From NCBI GenBank assembly GCA_964593585.1, contig CAZQIZ010000003.1, positions 62,001 to 126,000 on the forward strand: a stretch of 64,000 bases of DNA, given 5' to 3'. Shown here piece after piece: positions 16,440 through 24,997 of this stretch. A program made the translations under genes and the position numbers. Position 1 is the first letter of the stretch. Each line of letters starts with the position of its first letter. The DNA comes from JACQFV01 sp964593585. Lineage in GTDB: Bacteria; Zixibacteria; MSB-5A5; WJJR01. The notes below the pieces were generated by a model. It did no database searches, was not told the origin of the DNA, and saw only the letters and a program-made list of their open reading frames with translations.

Positions 16440-16649
16440 TTAATCACCGGTGGATGGCCAGGCGGTCGCGTTCTTCAGTGTCCCGGCGCACACGTCCGCT
16501 CGCCCATCCAAAATGCGATTGACCGCGTCGATGAAGTGACGCGCCGGAAGATTCTGAAGATTGAGCGGATGCCAGTACGCCGTCGTACGTTGGGCGCGCG
16601 CTCGTGCGGACGACCCTGTGCGGACCGCGCGCTTCATTTGCTTCTGCAT
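16440..16649 (-). CDS. Possible small basic protein
   Basis: A 69-residue frame starting MQKQMKRAVRTGSSARARAQ with GGGAGG 7-8 nt upstream, a good ribosome binding site. The middle segment HPLNLQNLPARHFIDAVNRI looks like a folded helix pair rather than noise. It is convergent with the lipoprotein-like gene on the other strand. No family recognised; the small size keeps confidence low. Confidence 0.4.
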   Translation of the reverse strand: MQKQMKRAVRTGSSARARAQRTTAYWHPLNLQNLPARHFIDAVNRILDGRADVCAGTLKNATAWPSTGD

Positions 16650-17016
16650 TTCGTGTCCTCCCATTTGATGGCACCCGGTGGATCACGGTCTCATGCCACT
16701 CCAAGTACGTGCGGGCTTGATTCGGGAACGTTAAGCCGGAGAGAAATCGTCGTGAGCAGGGGCTACTTTCCGCCCCTTGAGAATTCGCGCTGGGCTAACA
16801 TGCCATTGGCGCTCAGTCAATCTGTCGGTCGCACCTTATTGCGCGCAGGACGCACGGCCGCAAGTCCGGAGTTCGGAAGCCGTCTCCACAATGCGCTCCC
16901 CATGGGCGCAGAGCCTGCCAGGCGAGGGAGCGGCTCCGAACTCTGTCATTTCCACGCTCGCGTTAACACAGAGTCAATCTGGCCAACCCCATTGTTTCCC
17001 CAACACGGGAGGATCC
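16650..17016. other. Gap of 367 nt without a supported gene
   Basis: The stretch separates a possible small minus-strand gene from the plus-strand gene at 17017. Long frames that cross it (both strands) have no ribosome binding site, no recognisable composition and overlap better candidates. I see no clear promoter, terminator or repeat in it, apart from the GGGAGG ribosome binding site just before 17017. Confidence 0.5.
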
Positions 17017-17553
17017 ATGGAATCGTTGCGGGAGTACCGCGGGGACAACCTGACCTGGACGCAGCCCTCTGCCGGACGGCGAACCTTCGAATTGCGGGAT
17101 GGGGCGGCGCTGTTCGGGACCTTGACGTGGCAGCGAGCGTTCGGGTCATTGGCAATAGCCCGAACAGCGGACGGCGCCTGGACGCTGAAACGCGCCGGAT
17201 TCCTGCGTCCGCGTATCAACGTCTGGACCATGAAACCGGCGGCGGAATGCGCCGTGTACGAAGCCGCCTGGACCGGCAGCGGACGACTGCAGTTTCCCGA
17301 TGGACATTGCTACGAGTGGCGCCTGCGCAGCTTCTGGAAGAATATCTGGGCATTCGAGAGTGAGGATGACCGGATCGCCGCGCAGTTTCAATTCAAGCTC
17401 ACGCCGCCGCGTCAGCATGCACAACTGACTATCTCGCCGGAGAGTGCGCGTCCGGCGGAGGTCCCGTTGCTTGCGGTCGTCGGGTTCTATGTGCTGATTC
17501 TTGTCCACAACGAGTGCGCCGCCACGACCGCTGCCGTGATCTCCGCATACTGA
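17017..17553 (+). CDS. Protein of unknown function, LURP-one/scramblase-like in outline
   Basis: A 178-residue product starting MESLREYRGDNLTWTQPSAG with GGGAGG 4 nt upstream; an earlier in-frame ATG would add 80 residues with no plausible fold. The body is a run of beta-strands (FELRDGAALFGTLTW, WTLKRAGFLRPRINVW, GRLQFPDGHCYEWRLRSFW) and ends in a hydrophobic helix (VPLLAVVGFYVLILVHN). This resembles the LURP-one/tubby-like beta-barrel with a C-terminal helix, but the match is by eye. Function unknown. Confidence 0.55.
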   Translation: MESLREYRGDNLTWTQPSAGRRTFELRDGAALFGTLTWQRAFGSLAIARTADGAWTLKRAGFLRPRINVWTMKPAAECAVYEAAWTGSGRLQFPDGHCYEWRLRSFWKNIWAFESEDDRIAAQFQFKLTPPRQHAQLTISPESARPAEVPLLAVVGFYVLILVHNECAATTAAVISAY

Positions 17554-17621
17554 ACCCAACCCAGTCCGACCGAGCGGTCTGTCGGCCCCGACGCAAACGG
17601 ACCACCATGTCCAAACGCACA

Positions 17622-17650
17622 ACCCGGCCACTGGAGAAGGATGGCCGGGT
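17622..17650. terminator. Hairpin between convergent genes
   Basis: A 9-bp stem (acccggcca / tggccgggt) with an 11-nt loop lies between the stop codons of the gene at 17017-17553 and the TonB-dependent receptor. Tails are T-poor on both sides; probably a shared bidirectional terminator. Confidence 0.5.
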
Positions 17651-17668
17651 GTGGTGTGTGTCGATGTA

Positions 17669-20461
17669 TCAGAGCGAGTAGGAAAATCCCAGGGAGAAGG
17701 AGCGGCCGAGTTCGCGGCGCTTCACCAGCGCGTCCTGGCCGGCCAGTTCGCCGGAGTTTTGAAGTTGTGTTACTTGGTAGTCGGCATCGAGCAAATTCTT
17801 CACGGTGAATTTGGCGCTCACGCCCTGCCAGATCTTGTGCTTCACTGACAAATCGACTTCCGTGCGCGCGCTTTCGTAGTAGGGCGGCGCCGACTGGTTG
17901 TCCAGACCCTCGACGCGCTTTCCGAAGGTGTTGAGCATGATGTTGGCATCGGTGCGGCCGCCGGATGAAACATAACCAAGACCAAGATTGAGCGTATAGG
18001 GTGATTGCCCGGTCAACGGCCGGTCCACTTCGTACGCGTAGAGACCGGAGTCGCGGTAGATCACTTTCGATTCAATCAGCGTCAGGTTGCCACCCAACGT
18101 CAGTGTTGAGAGCGCGTTCCCGAGGAATCCGAGCGACTTGCGCGCCTCCAACTCGATGCCCTTGTTGCTTGCTTCGTCAGCATTCTCCCAGGTAATAATC
18201 GGACGCGTGCCATCAATCGAGGTGAATTCGATCGGGTCATCGAACGACTTTGAAAAGACGCTGACCGCCAGCACCTCACCCGGCTTCGGAAACAGTTCCA
18301 ACCGCAGATCGTAGCCTGTGATGTAGGTTGTTCTCAGATCCGGATTCCCCTGCGTGGGGCGTCCTTGGACGTAGTCCTGGAACTGGAACGGGGCGATTTC
18401 GCGATACTCCGGCCGCGCGACGGTTCGGCTCCAGCCGCCACGCAAATTGACGCGGTTCGACACGGCGACCACCATCGTCGCCGCCGGGAACCAGTCGCTG
18501 GTGTGCAAATCGATCTGCAGCGGCCCCAGCGTGTCCGGATGACCGGTGTTTAGTAGCATTTCCGAGTTCTCGTAGCGTCCGCCGGCCATCACTCGGACGC
18601 GCTTGCCCAGCGGCACTTCCACCATGGTATAAAATGCGGCCAGATGCTCGTTGACGTCGTAGCGGTCGGTGGCGCGTGTGCCCGACTCCAGCGCAAACCC
18701 GCGGTTCTTGCGGCCGGCAATGTTGTCGGAGGTAAACAGGTCTTCGGCGTATCCCTCACGGGAGACCTGCCCGGAGGTGGTCACGTACCGGAAACGGCTG
18801 GCCTGGAAATCGCGGGTTTTGCCCTGGAAGAGGCCACCCAACTTGATTTTCGCGCTGGGGATCAGGAAGGGTGCGCTCCAGTCTAGGCCGACAACATTGT
18901 CCCGATCGGCGAAGGCGATGTCAATATACGCGCCGGAGTAACCCGCCTGATACCACGTGCGAGTCGTGTCGGCCCCTTGGATGTCGAGCGCATAGAGATT
19001 CGACCGCATGGCGGGGTCGTTGCGATCGGCGCCGGAAATCACCGTGCGCCACGCTAGAGTCGACCCCCAGAGTCCCGCCAGATAGTGTTCGCCGCCGAAT
19101 TGGCCCGACGTGATTCTACGGGTGGAATACCGCAGACGCACATCCTCGACAAAGGTGCTGGAGTACTCATCGTACCCGTACCCCATATGCGCCTCGTCGT
19201 CGGCCGTGCGGTTGTGCATGCCGCGGAAGTACAGCCGGTGGCGTTCGGAGAGCCGCAATGCCGAGTTGACCAGCCCGCCCCAAAGGACGCTGGCGACGCC
19301 GCGCTCGATATTCAGTTCCAAGTCCTTGATCCCACTGGCTCCGCGGTACTCCCGATAGAGCTCCTTCGTCGCTTTGTAATTGCTGCTATATGACAGCGAG
19401 GCGGACAAACCGAGGTCGGACTGGTCTCCCAGCGCGAAAACATCTCCGACATTGAGGTTGTAACTGTGATTCAGCGGCGCCTTGGTGCGCGTGGGGGTCC
19501 ACTGTTGGCCATCGGCCAGCGCCTCGCCGGCAACTTCGCGCGCCGAGTCGCTGGCGCCCCAGCCCGGGTCCATCAGCTCGGACGGCATTGCGCGAGAGCC
19601 GTCATCAACGCCCAAATTGAACAGCCCGGCGAATTCCTTCTCGCCGCCATCGTACGTCAACTGGTCATTCCCAGTGCTGGCGGAATTGTACGACCCTGAG
19701 GCCGAAAACGAGATCTCCCGCCCGGTGGGAAAGTCCCGGGTCGACAGATTGACGCCACCGCCGCCAAACGTCGCCGGCATATCGGGGGTGTAAGTCTTCG
19801 AGGCGACCACCTCATCGAGCAGGCTCGATGGGAAGAGATCCAGGGGCACCTCGCGCTTTTCCGGCTCGGGGCTGGGCATCGGCGAGCCGTTGAGACTGAC
19901 CGACGAATAGCGCCCACCCATCCCCCGGACCACCAGACTGCGGCCGCCCACCACAGAGACACCGACCACCCGCCGGGCCGCGTCGCCCGCGTCGGCATCG
20001 CCGGCCTTGCGCATCATCTCCGAAGAGATCCCGTCGGTCGCGTTGACCGCCGACCGGCGCTTGATCAAGACCGACGATTCGGTGGCGCGCGCGCGTTCGG
20101 CCGTGACCTCGATCGCCTTCATCTCGGTAACCGCTTCGGTCAACAACACATCCACGCTCAGCGTTTCGCCCGCCTTCACCGACACTTGTGTGATTTTCTT
20201 CGACGCGTAACCAAGACTGGCCACCACCAGGGTGTGCGTTCCCTCCGGCGCATTTCGAATCGTATAGCGCCCGTCGATGTCGCAGGCCGCCCCGATCGTG
20301 GTGCCCTCGATCAGCACGCTGGCGCCGATCAGCGGATCGCCGGTCCGCGCATCGAGAACCATTCCGGCAATCTGTCCCGTCGCGCCATGGGCTGTCGCGC
20401 TGAGCGTCGCCGCCAGTGCGGCTCCGGCCAAGGCGATCACATGAATCGCTCGCTTGAACAT
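17669..20461 (-). CDS. TonB-dependent outer-membrane receptor with N-terminal carboxypeptidase-regulatory-like domain
   Basis: The 930-residue protein has a signal peptide (about 1-26), then a CarboxypepD_reg-like beta-sandwich (IAGMVLDARTGDPLIGASVLIEG through SLGYASKK), a plug domain (about residues 130-260; RRVVGVSVVGGRSLVVRGMGGRYSSVSLNG, then FPSSLLDEVVASKTYTPDMPATFGGG) and a long beta-barrel ending in FSLGFSYSL. The start at 20461 is fixed by GAGGAG 8 nt upstream. Such receptors import large or scarce substrates using TonB energy; no TonB/ExbBD gene is in the window. The closest functional hint is the secreted beta-helix protein at 14113, a type often encoded next to this receptor class. 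Substrate unknown. Confidence 0.88.
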   Translation of the reverse strand: MFKRAIHVIALAGAALAATLSATAHGATGQIAGMVLDARTGDPLIGASVLIEGTTIGAACDIDGRYTIRNAPEGTHTLVVASLGYASKKITQVSVKAGETLSVDVLLTEAVTEMKAIEVTAERARATESSVLIKRRSAVNATDGISSEMMRKAGDADAGDAARRVVGVSVVGGRSLVVRGMGGRYSSVSLNGSPMPSPEPEKREVPLDLFPSSLLDEVVASKTYTPDMPATFGGGGVNLSTRDFPTGREISFSASGSYNSASTGNDQLTYDGGEKEFAGLFNLGVDDGSRAMPSELMDPGWGASDSAREVAGEALADGQQWTPTRTKAPLNHSYNLNVGDVFALGDQSDLGLSASLSYSSNYKATKELYREYRGASGIKDLELNIERGVASVLWGGLVNSALRLSERHRLYFRGMHNRTADDEAHMGYGYDEYSSTFVEDVRLRYSTRRITSGQFGGEHYLAGLWGSTLAWRTVISGADRNDPAMRSNLYALDIQGADTTRTWYQAGYSGAYIDIAFADRDNVVGLDWSAPFLIPSAKIKLGGLFQGKTRDFQASRFRYVTTSGQVSREGYAEDLFTSDNIAGRKNRGFALESGTRATDRYDVNEHLAAFYTMVEVPLGKRVRVMAGGRYENSEMLLNTGHPDTLGPLQIDLHTSDWFPAATMVVAVSNRVNLRGGWSRTVARPEYREIAPFQFQDYVQGRPTQGNPDLRTTYITGYDLRLELFPKPGEVLAVSVFSKSFDDPIEFTSIDGTRPIITWENADEASNKGIELEARKSLGFLGNALSTLTLGGNLTLIESKVIYRDSGLYAYEVDRPLTGQSPYTLNLGLGYVSSGGRTDANIMLNTFGKRVEGLDNQSAPPYYESARTEVDLSVKHKIWQGVSAKFTVKNLLDADYQVTQLQNSGELAGQDALVKRRELGRSFSLGFSYSL

Positions 20462-20679
20462 TTCTCGCGCTCCTCGTCTGCGGTCTGTCTTCCCCAGCCC
20501 GTGATTTGCTATCTTGGCTCCAAGACCCCGGTTGGTGAGACACGACAGCAAGCCGTGCCCGCCTCGTATCGGGATCAATGCGGTCCATGGAACCGACGCC
20601 TCGTTGCCGGAACATGACGGGGGCGTAAACAGATCGTTAAATCGACGGGAACGGGGAATTCCAAACCAGCGGGGCTCAT

Positions 20680-21831
20680 GTGGATAACTACAGGCAGGGT
20701 GTGCCGATAAGACTGTTCCCGCGCGGTCATCGCATAGTCGTCGCCGTGCTGACCTGCGCCTCAGCGTTGACGTTCCTGGCCTGCAGCAGTTCCTCGACGG
20801 GCAGCGACGATGGCGATCACATTGTGGAGGGCGTCAACCTCACTCAGTTGTTCCAGCCGCCGACCGCGCAGGAACAGCAGGCAGTCGTGGCCGACTGGGC
20901 GGCGCGATCGGTGGCGGCCAGCGGCGCGGTGATTGTGAATGCCTCCCCTGTTTCGCTGGGCGGCACCGCCGCCACGGTCAGCATCATTTCACACACCCTC
21001 GGCGGGGTCACCCGCTTCGGCGCGGCGATCGCGCCGGACAACTCCGGGCCGGGGTCGCTGCCGCTGGTGGTCTACTCACACGGCGGCGATACGGGTGTGG
21101 ATGTCAGCGAATTGCTCACGATCCTGACCGTCGCGCTGGCCAGCGCCCAGGATGATTACGTCTACCTGATCCCGTCATTCCGTTCCGAGCCGCTCACCTA
21201 CCAGGGAGTCACATACCAATCGACCGGCACAGCCAGCCCCTGGGATCATGATGTCGACGATGCCCTCGCGCTGGTCAACAGCGCCCTGTCGCTGATTCCC
21301 GCGGCCGATCCGGATCGGATCGGTGTGGTCGGCTTCAGCCGCGGCGCCTGCGTCGGGATGTTGATGGCGATCCGCGATGACCGGATCGACGTGGTGATCG
21401 AGTTCTTCGGCCCGACCGACTTCTATGGCGATTTCGCGCAGGATGTCTTCGAAGACGCACTCACCGGCACATTGCGTCCGTTGCCCGGGCTGCAGGCCTT
21501 GAACGCCGAGATCATCCAGCCGCTGAAGAATGGCACGATGAGTTACAGCGACGCCCGGCTGGCAATGCTGCGGCGCTCGCCGGTCTACTTTGTCGACCGA
21601 CTGCCGCCGACCCAGGCGCATCATGGCCGCTCCGACAACATCGTGCCGGTCGGCGAGGCCGAGCGTCTGCGGGAAGTCTTCGACGATACCGATCTGGAAG
21701 CGCCCGATTATGCCGTCTTTCTCTACACCGGGGGCACACACAATCCGATCACGTTGCTGGGCAGTTTCGAGCGGGCGCGGGGATTTCTCGAACGGCTCAA
21801 TGCGCCGACGTTTGCCAATGGAGCGGATTGA
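20680..21831 (+). CDS. Alpha/beta-hydrolase lipoprotein
   Basis: A 383-residue protein with a signal peptide and lipobox ending LTFLAC (Cys35) followed by a Ser-rich linker. The catalytic triad of an alpha/beta hydrolase is visible: nucleophile Ser220 in GVVGFSRGACVG, acid Asp319 in HGRSDNIVP and His354 in GGTHNPI. The oxyanion motif YSHGGDTG precedes it. This fits the dienelactone hydrolase/acetyl-esterase-like peptidase group, anchored in a membrane; substrate is unknown. The start is a GTG at 20680; a GTG at 20701 would give a shorter leader and is nearly as plausible. Divergent from the TonB receptor. Confidence 0.8.
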   Translation: MDNYRQGVPIRLFPRGHRIVVAVLTCASALTFLACSSSSTGSDDGDHIVEGVNLTQLFQPPTAQEQQAVVADWAARSVAASGAVIVNASPVSLGGTAATVSIISHTLGGVTRFGAAIAPDNSGPGSLPLVVYSHGGDTGVDVSELLTILTVALASAQDDYVYLIPSFRSEPLTYQGVTYQSTGTASPWDHDVDDALALVNSALSLIPAADPDRIGVVGFSRGACVGMLMAIRDDRIDVVIEFFGPTDFYGDFAQDVFEDALTGTLRPLPGLQALNAEIIQPLKNGTMSYSDARLAMLRRSPVYFVDRLPPTQAHHGRSDNIVPVGEAERLREVFDDTDLEAPDYAVFLYTGGTHNPITLLGSFERARGFLERLNAPTFANGAD

Positions 21832-21835
21832 CGGA

Positions 21836-22288
21836 ATGGAAGCGCACGACGAGATTCATGTTCGGATCGTTCCCGCGCAAGTCATCTACCCGCTGCGTCA
21901 CAAGGTCCTGCGTCCCGGCCGTCCCTTCGCTGATTGCATCTGGGCGCAGGATGATGAGCCCACCACCGCGCATTTCGCCGCCTTCCGCCAAGGCGAAGTC
22001 GTGGGCGTGGCCTCCCTGGCGATCTGTCCCCGTGCGGATGATCCACCCAACACCTGGCGGTTGCGCGGGATGGCCACCGAACCGGCGTGGCAGGGGCAGG
22101 GCATCGGGGCGCTGGTTCTTTCCGCCTGCATCGAATATGTGCGCACCAAAGGCGGCGCGCTCATCTGGTGCAACGCCCGTACCCGCGCGGTGCCCTTCTA
22201 CCGCAGGCATGGATTTGTCACGGTCGGAGACGAGTTCGACACACCCGGTGTCGGCCCGCACTACGTCATGGTGCGGCAGCCGGTCTAA
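21836..22288 (+). CDS. GNAT-family N-acetyltransferase
   Basis: The 150-residue product shows the GNAT acetyl-CoA motif WRLRGMATEPAWQGQGIGALVLSACIEYVRTKG and the C-terminal NARTRAVPFYRRHGFVTVGDEF. The N-terminus HVRIVPAQVIYPLRHKVLRPG is typical of the ElaA/YjcF-like subgroup. It begins 4 nt after the hydrolase stop; an upstream ATG at 21818 would overlap it. Acetyl acceptor unknown. Confidence 0.82.
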   Translation: MEAHDEIHVRIVPAQVIYPLRHKVLRPGRPFADCIWAQDDEPTTAHFAAFRQGEVVGVASLAICPRADDPPNTWRLRGMATEPAWQGQGIGALVLSACIEYVRTKGGALIWCNARTRAVPFYRRHGFVTVGDEFDTPGVGPHYVMVRQPV

Positions 22289-22488
22289 GCGACGCTGCGC
22301 GGCCCGCCGAGAAGACGCGCCGGCAGCGTAAAGATTGCGCGCAGCAAATCGAAGACCGCATCGACCGCAATGCCGAGAATCCGAAACGGCAGCAGAAGCA
22401 GCCAGACAATCGGGTAGAGCACCAGCGCCAGCAGCGCCAGCGGCCAGCAGACGACAAACAGGATCAGCCAGATGATAAAAGTCGCCAT
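22285..22488 (-). CDS. Small integral membrane protein
   Basis: A 67-residue protein with two hydrophobic helices (MATFIIWLILFVVCWPLALLAL and LYPIVWLLLLPFRILGIAV) and an amphipathic tail. AGGA lies 6 nt upstream of the ATG at 22488, supporting this start. It lies downstream of ccmF past a hairpin, and its stop overlaps the convergent GNAT gene by 4 nt. No family recognised. Confidence 0.6.
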   Translation of the reverse strand: MATFIIWLILFVVCWPLALLALVLYPIVWLLLLPFRILGIAVDAVFDLLRAIFTLPARLLGGPRSVA

Positions 22489-22533
22489 GCTCTTTCCTAC
22501 GTGATTTCCCGCCAATTGTTCTACCCCAAACAG

Positions 22534-22566
22534 GCATCCCCCGTCGATCCTGTCAACGGGGGATGC
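22534..22566 (-). terminator. Hairpin after ccmF
   Basis: An 11-bp perfect stem (gcatcccccgt / acgggggatgc) with an 11-nt loop, 21 nt beyond the ccmF stop codon. The tail on the minus strand (CTGTTTGG) is only partly T-rich. Confidence 0.65.
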
Positions 22567-22587
22567 GAGGACGATGTCAATCAGCGG

Positions 22588-24846
22588 TTAGTGCGGTTGG
22601 GTTGTCTTCAAACGGCCCCCTCTGGGCAAGCCGGGGAACGTGGGAGCAGGATGGTCATGTGCGATCACCAGCTTTTCCTCGACCCGGCGGCGCCAGTAGG
22701 AGAACCCGGTGCCGAGTGTGATCAGGATGCAGCCGGCCCAGACCAGACTGGTCAACGGCTTGCGCGACACCGACAGGACCAGCGACTCACCGCCGGCCAT
22801 CTGACCCGCCGCGGGGTCATCGATCTCCAGCGTGACCGATCGCTGCTCCACCGACATCCCGACGAGCGACAGCCCCATCTCCGTGCCGGGGATCCGGACG
22901 GCGGGGGACTTCTTGCCCGACACCGTGGACTCCATTGTCGGGATGATCTCGTACGACGTTCCGTTCAACTCGGCATTGATCACCGCGCCAACCTTCATCG
23001 AGCCCCCCTCGCCATGCTGCGACATATCATAGCGGACAAAGGTCAGATTCCAGCCGCCGTAGGAGGAGGTCTGCCCCTTGGTCAGCGTCAGACCGTGACC
23101 GGCGTGGGCGGAGGCCTGATGGTCCAGCGGCGCGATGTACAGATCGGAGAGGAAACCCTTCTCAATATGCGGTGTGCGCATCACTTGCTGGGAGTATTCC
23201 GAGATATATAGCTTGGGCCGCGCGACCGTCGTGTCGTTGCCGCGCACCAGCCGCAAATCCAGATAGCCGTCCTCGGCGGTCTCTCCGGACACCGCGCGCA
23301 GGAATTGAATGCGGGCGCCGTAGGACTCGACCGTCTCACCCGAGCGAACGGTCACTGTTTCTTCGCCGGAATACGCGGCCGAGGCGATGATGCCCAAAAG
23401 CATGATTGCAAAGCCGAGGTGGGTCAGATGGCCGGCCATCCGCAGCGGATGACCGTGCGAGAAGCGCCAGATCGCCATGCCGTTCGACGCCAACGCTGCC
23501 ACTGAGACAAAAATCAGCAGCGCGTGCAAGGGCGCCAGCGATGTAAGCATAATGGCCGCCGCCGTCACCAGTGTCGCCGCCACAATTGACCAGATGACGG
23601 TCCGGAACAACTCGCCCCACTTGGTGCGTTCGACCAGCAGGAAGGGCGAGAATCCCAGCACCAACGCGATGAAGATGCCGATCGGCAACGAGACCTGGTT
23701 GTAGTAACTCATCGCCACATTCGAGGGATTCCCGACCAGGCCGGTCAGGATGGGCGACGAGGTGCCGAGGATCACAAACGCCCCGGCCAGGCAGAACAGC
23801 AGCACCCCGGTCACCAGCCCGAATTCCCGCGAACTGATCGCCTTGGGGATCGGCGGGCCGGTCACCTTGCGGCCGCGCATCAGCAACATGATGAAAGAGA
23901 TGTGCGCGACGATGAAAAGAAAGGCCGACAAGTACGAGTTGATGCCGGCATCGGTGAACGAGTGCACCGAGAAGTCGGACAGCACGCCGGAGCGTGTCAG
24001 GAAAGTGCCATATACCACCAAGATGTACGACACGCAGGCCAGCCACATCGTGGTCTTGGGGAGCTGTCCCTTGGTGCGGTAGAGAATGAGGGCATGTAAC
24101 AGCGCCATGCCGGTCAGCCACGGCACCAGCGAAGCGTTCTCCACCGGATCCCAGCCCCAGTAACCACCCCACCCCAACACCTTGTAGGCCCAGAAACCGC
24201 CGATGAAGATGCCGGCGCCCAAGGTCACGGTCGCAAAGGCCGCCCAAGGGAAGATCGTGGTCGCCAGCGATTTGTACGAGCGCATCGTCAGCGCCGCGAT
24301 GACATAGGCGAAGGGAATCGTGAACGCGGCATAGCCGATGAAGACGATCGGCGGATGGATAACCATCCACGGGTCCTTCAAAAGCGGGTTCATCCCGCTG
24401 CCGTCGGCCGGGGCGCCGCCCTCCACCAGAGCGAACGGCGAGCGCACAAACAGGAGGAGCATGAGGAACGCCTGGGTCGCGAGCACATAAACCATCGCCC
24501 AGCGGTGATATTCGCCGCCGCGACGGATGACGAAGACGGCCATGACGGCGACCATCCAGGCCCAGAGCAGGAACGTTCCCTCCTGCCCCGCCCAGACCGC
24601 GGAGATCTTATAGAAGAGCTCCTGGGCCAGCGAGGAATTGTGCGCGACATAGGCGAATTGGAACTGGTCCGCCAGGAAGGCGACCAGAAGCAGGATCAGC
24701 GCCACCGACAACAGACCCAGGTGCGCGTAGACCATCCGGTCGGCCAGGCGCAGCATGCGCGCATCGCGTGCGCGCGCGTAGAGCACAATGGCCGCCAACA
24801 TCGTCAGTCCGGCCAGCCACAGCGTCATGTTCTGAAAACTCATCAT
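22588..24846 (-). CDS. ccmF: Cytochrome c heme lyase subunit, CcmF/NrfE family
   Basis: A 752-residue polytopic membrane protein. The heme-handling tryptophan-rich motif WGGYWGWDPVENASLVPW, flanked by HPPIVFIGYAAFTIPFAY and TFLTRSGVLSDFSVHSF, is diagnostic of CcmF. The protein attaches heme to CxxCH motifs of apocytochromes in the periplasm (system I). The C-terminal 200 residues form a soluble periplasmic domain, followed by a last transmembrane helix. The start ATG (tandem ATGATG) has GGAGGA 9 nt upstream. The other ccm genes are absent from this window. Its position after four multiheme cytochrome genes implies it serves their maturation. Confidence 0.92.
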   Translation of the reverse strand: MMSFQNMTLWLAGLTMLAAIVLYARARDARMLRLADRMVYAHLGLLSVALILLLVAFLADQFQFAYVAHNSSLAQELFYKISAVWAGQEGTFLLWAWMVAVMAVFVIRRGGEYHRWAMVYVLATQAFLMLLLFVRSPFALVEGGAPADGSGMNPLLKDPWMVIHPPIVFIGYAAFTIPFAYVIAALTMRSYKSLATTIFPWAAFATVTLGAGIFIGGFWAYKVLGWGGYWGWDPVENASLVPWLTGMALLHALILYRTKGQLPKTTMWLACVSYILVVYGTFLTRSGVLSDFSVHSFTDAGINSYLSAFLFIVAHISFIMLLMRGRKVTGPPIPKAISSREFGLVTGVLLFCLAGAFVILGTSSPILTGLVGNPSNVAMSYYNQVSLPIGIFIALVLGFSPFLLVERTKWGELFRTVIWSIVAATLVTAAAIMLTSLAPLHALLIFVSVAALASNGMAIWRFSHGHPLRMAGHLTHLGFAIMLLGIIASAAYSGEETVTVRSGETVESYGARIQFLRAVSGETAEDGYLDLRLVRGNDTTVARPKLYISEYSQQVMRTPHIEKGFLSDLYIAPLDHQASAHAGHGLTLTKGQTSSYGGWNLTFVRYDMSQHGEGGSMKVGAVINAELNGTSYEIIPTMESTVSGKKSPAVRIPGTEMGLSLVGMSVEQRSVTLEIDDPAAGQMAGGESLVLSVSRKPLTSLVWAGCILITLGTGFSYWRRRVEEKLVIAHDHPAPTFPGLPRGGRLKTTQPH

Positions 24847-24926
24847 TTAGCGTTCTCCTCCCGCCCGCATGCAATCTACGCGGGGGGCAAGACGTCGGCG
24901 GTCAATTCCCACCGATTCACTCGCGA

Positions 24927-24935
24927 TTTTGACAG
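24927..24935 (-). promoter_or_regulatory. Shared 9-mer TTTTGACAG (minus-strand CTGTCAAAA) upstream of ccmF
   Basis: The same 9-mer occurs upstream of the NHL gene (28517-28525) and of the 42-heme cytochrome gene (36170-36178), always in the same orientation relative to the minus-strand genes and 80-140 nt from their starts. Candidate regulator site or promoter element; unproven. Confidence 0.35.
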
Positions 24936-24997
24936 AAAGCTATGCTGCCGTGTCCGGAAGGCACCCGGCCGCAGGGCGTCCTGGCCGACCAAACGCC

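Noticed and set aside
16401..17363. 320-codon plus-strand frame spanning the gap and the start of the unknown gene at 17017
   Set aside because: Arg-rich translation with no ribosome binding site, and it overlaps a better candidate with a good GGGAGG site.
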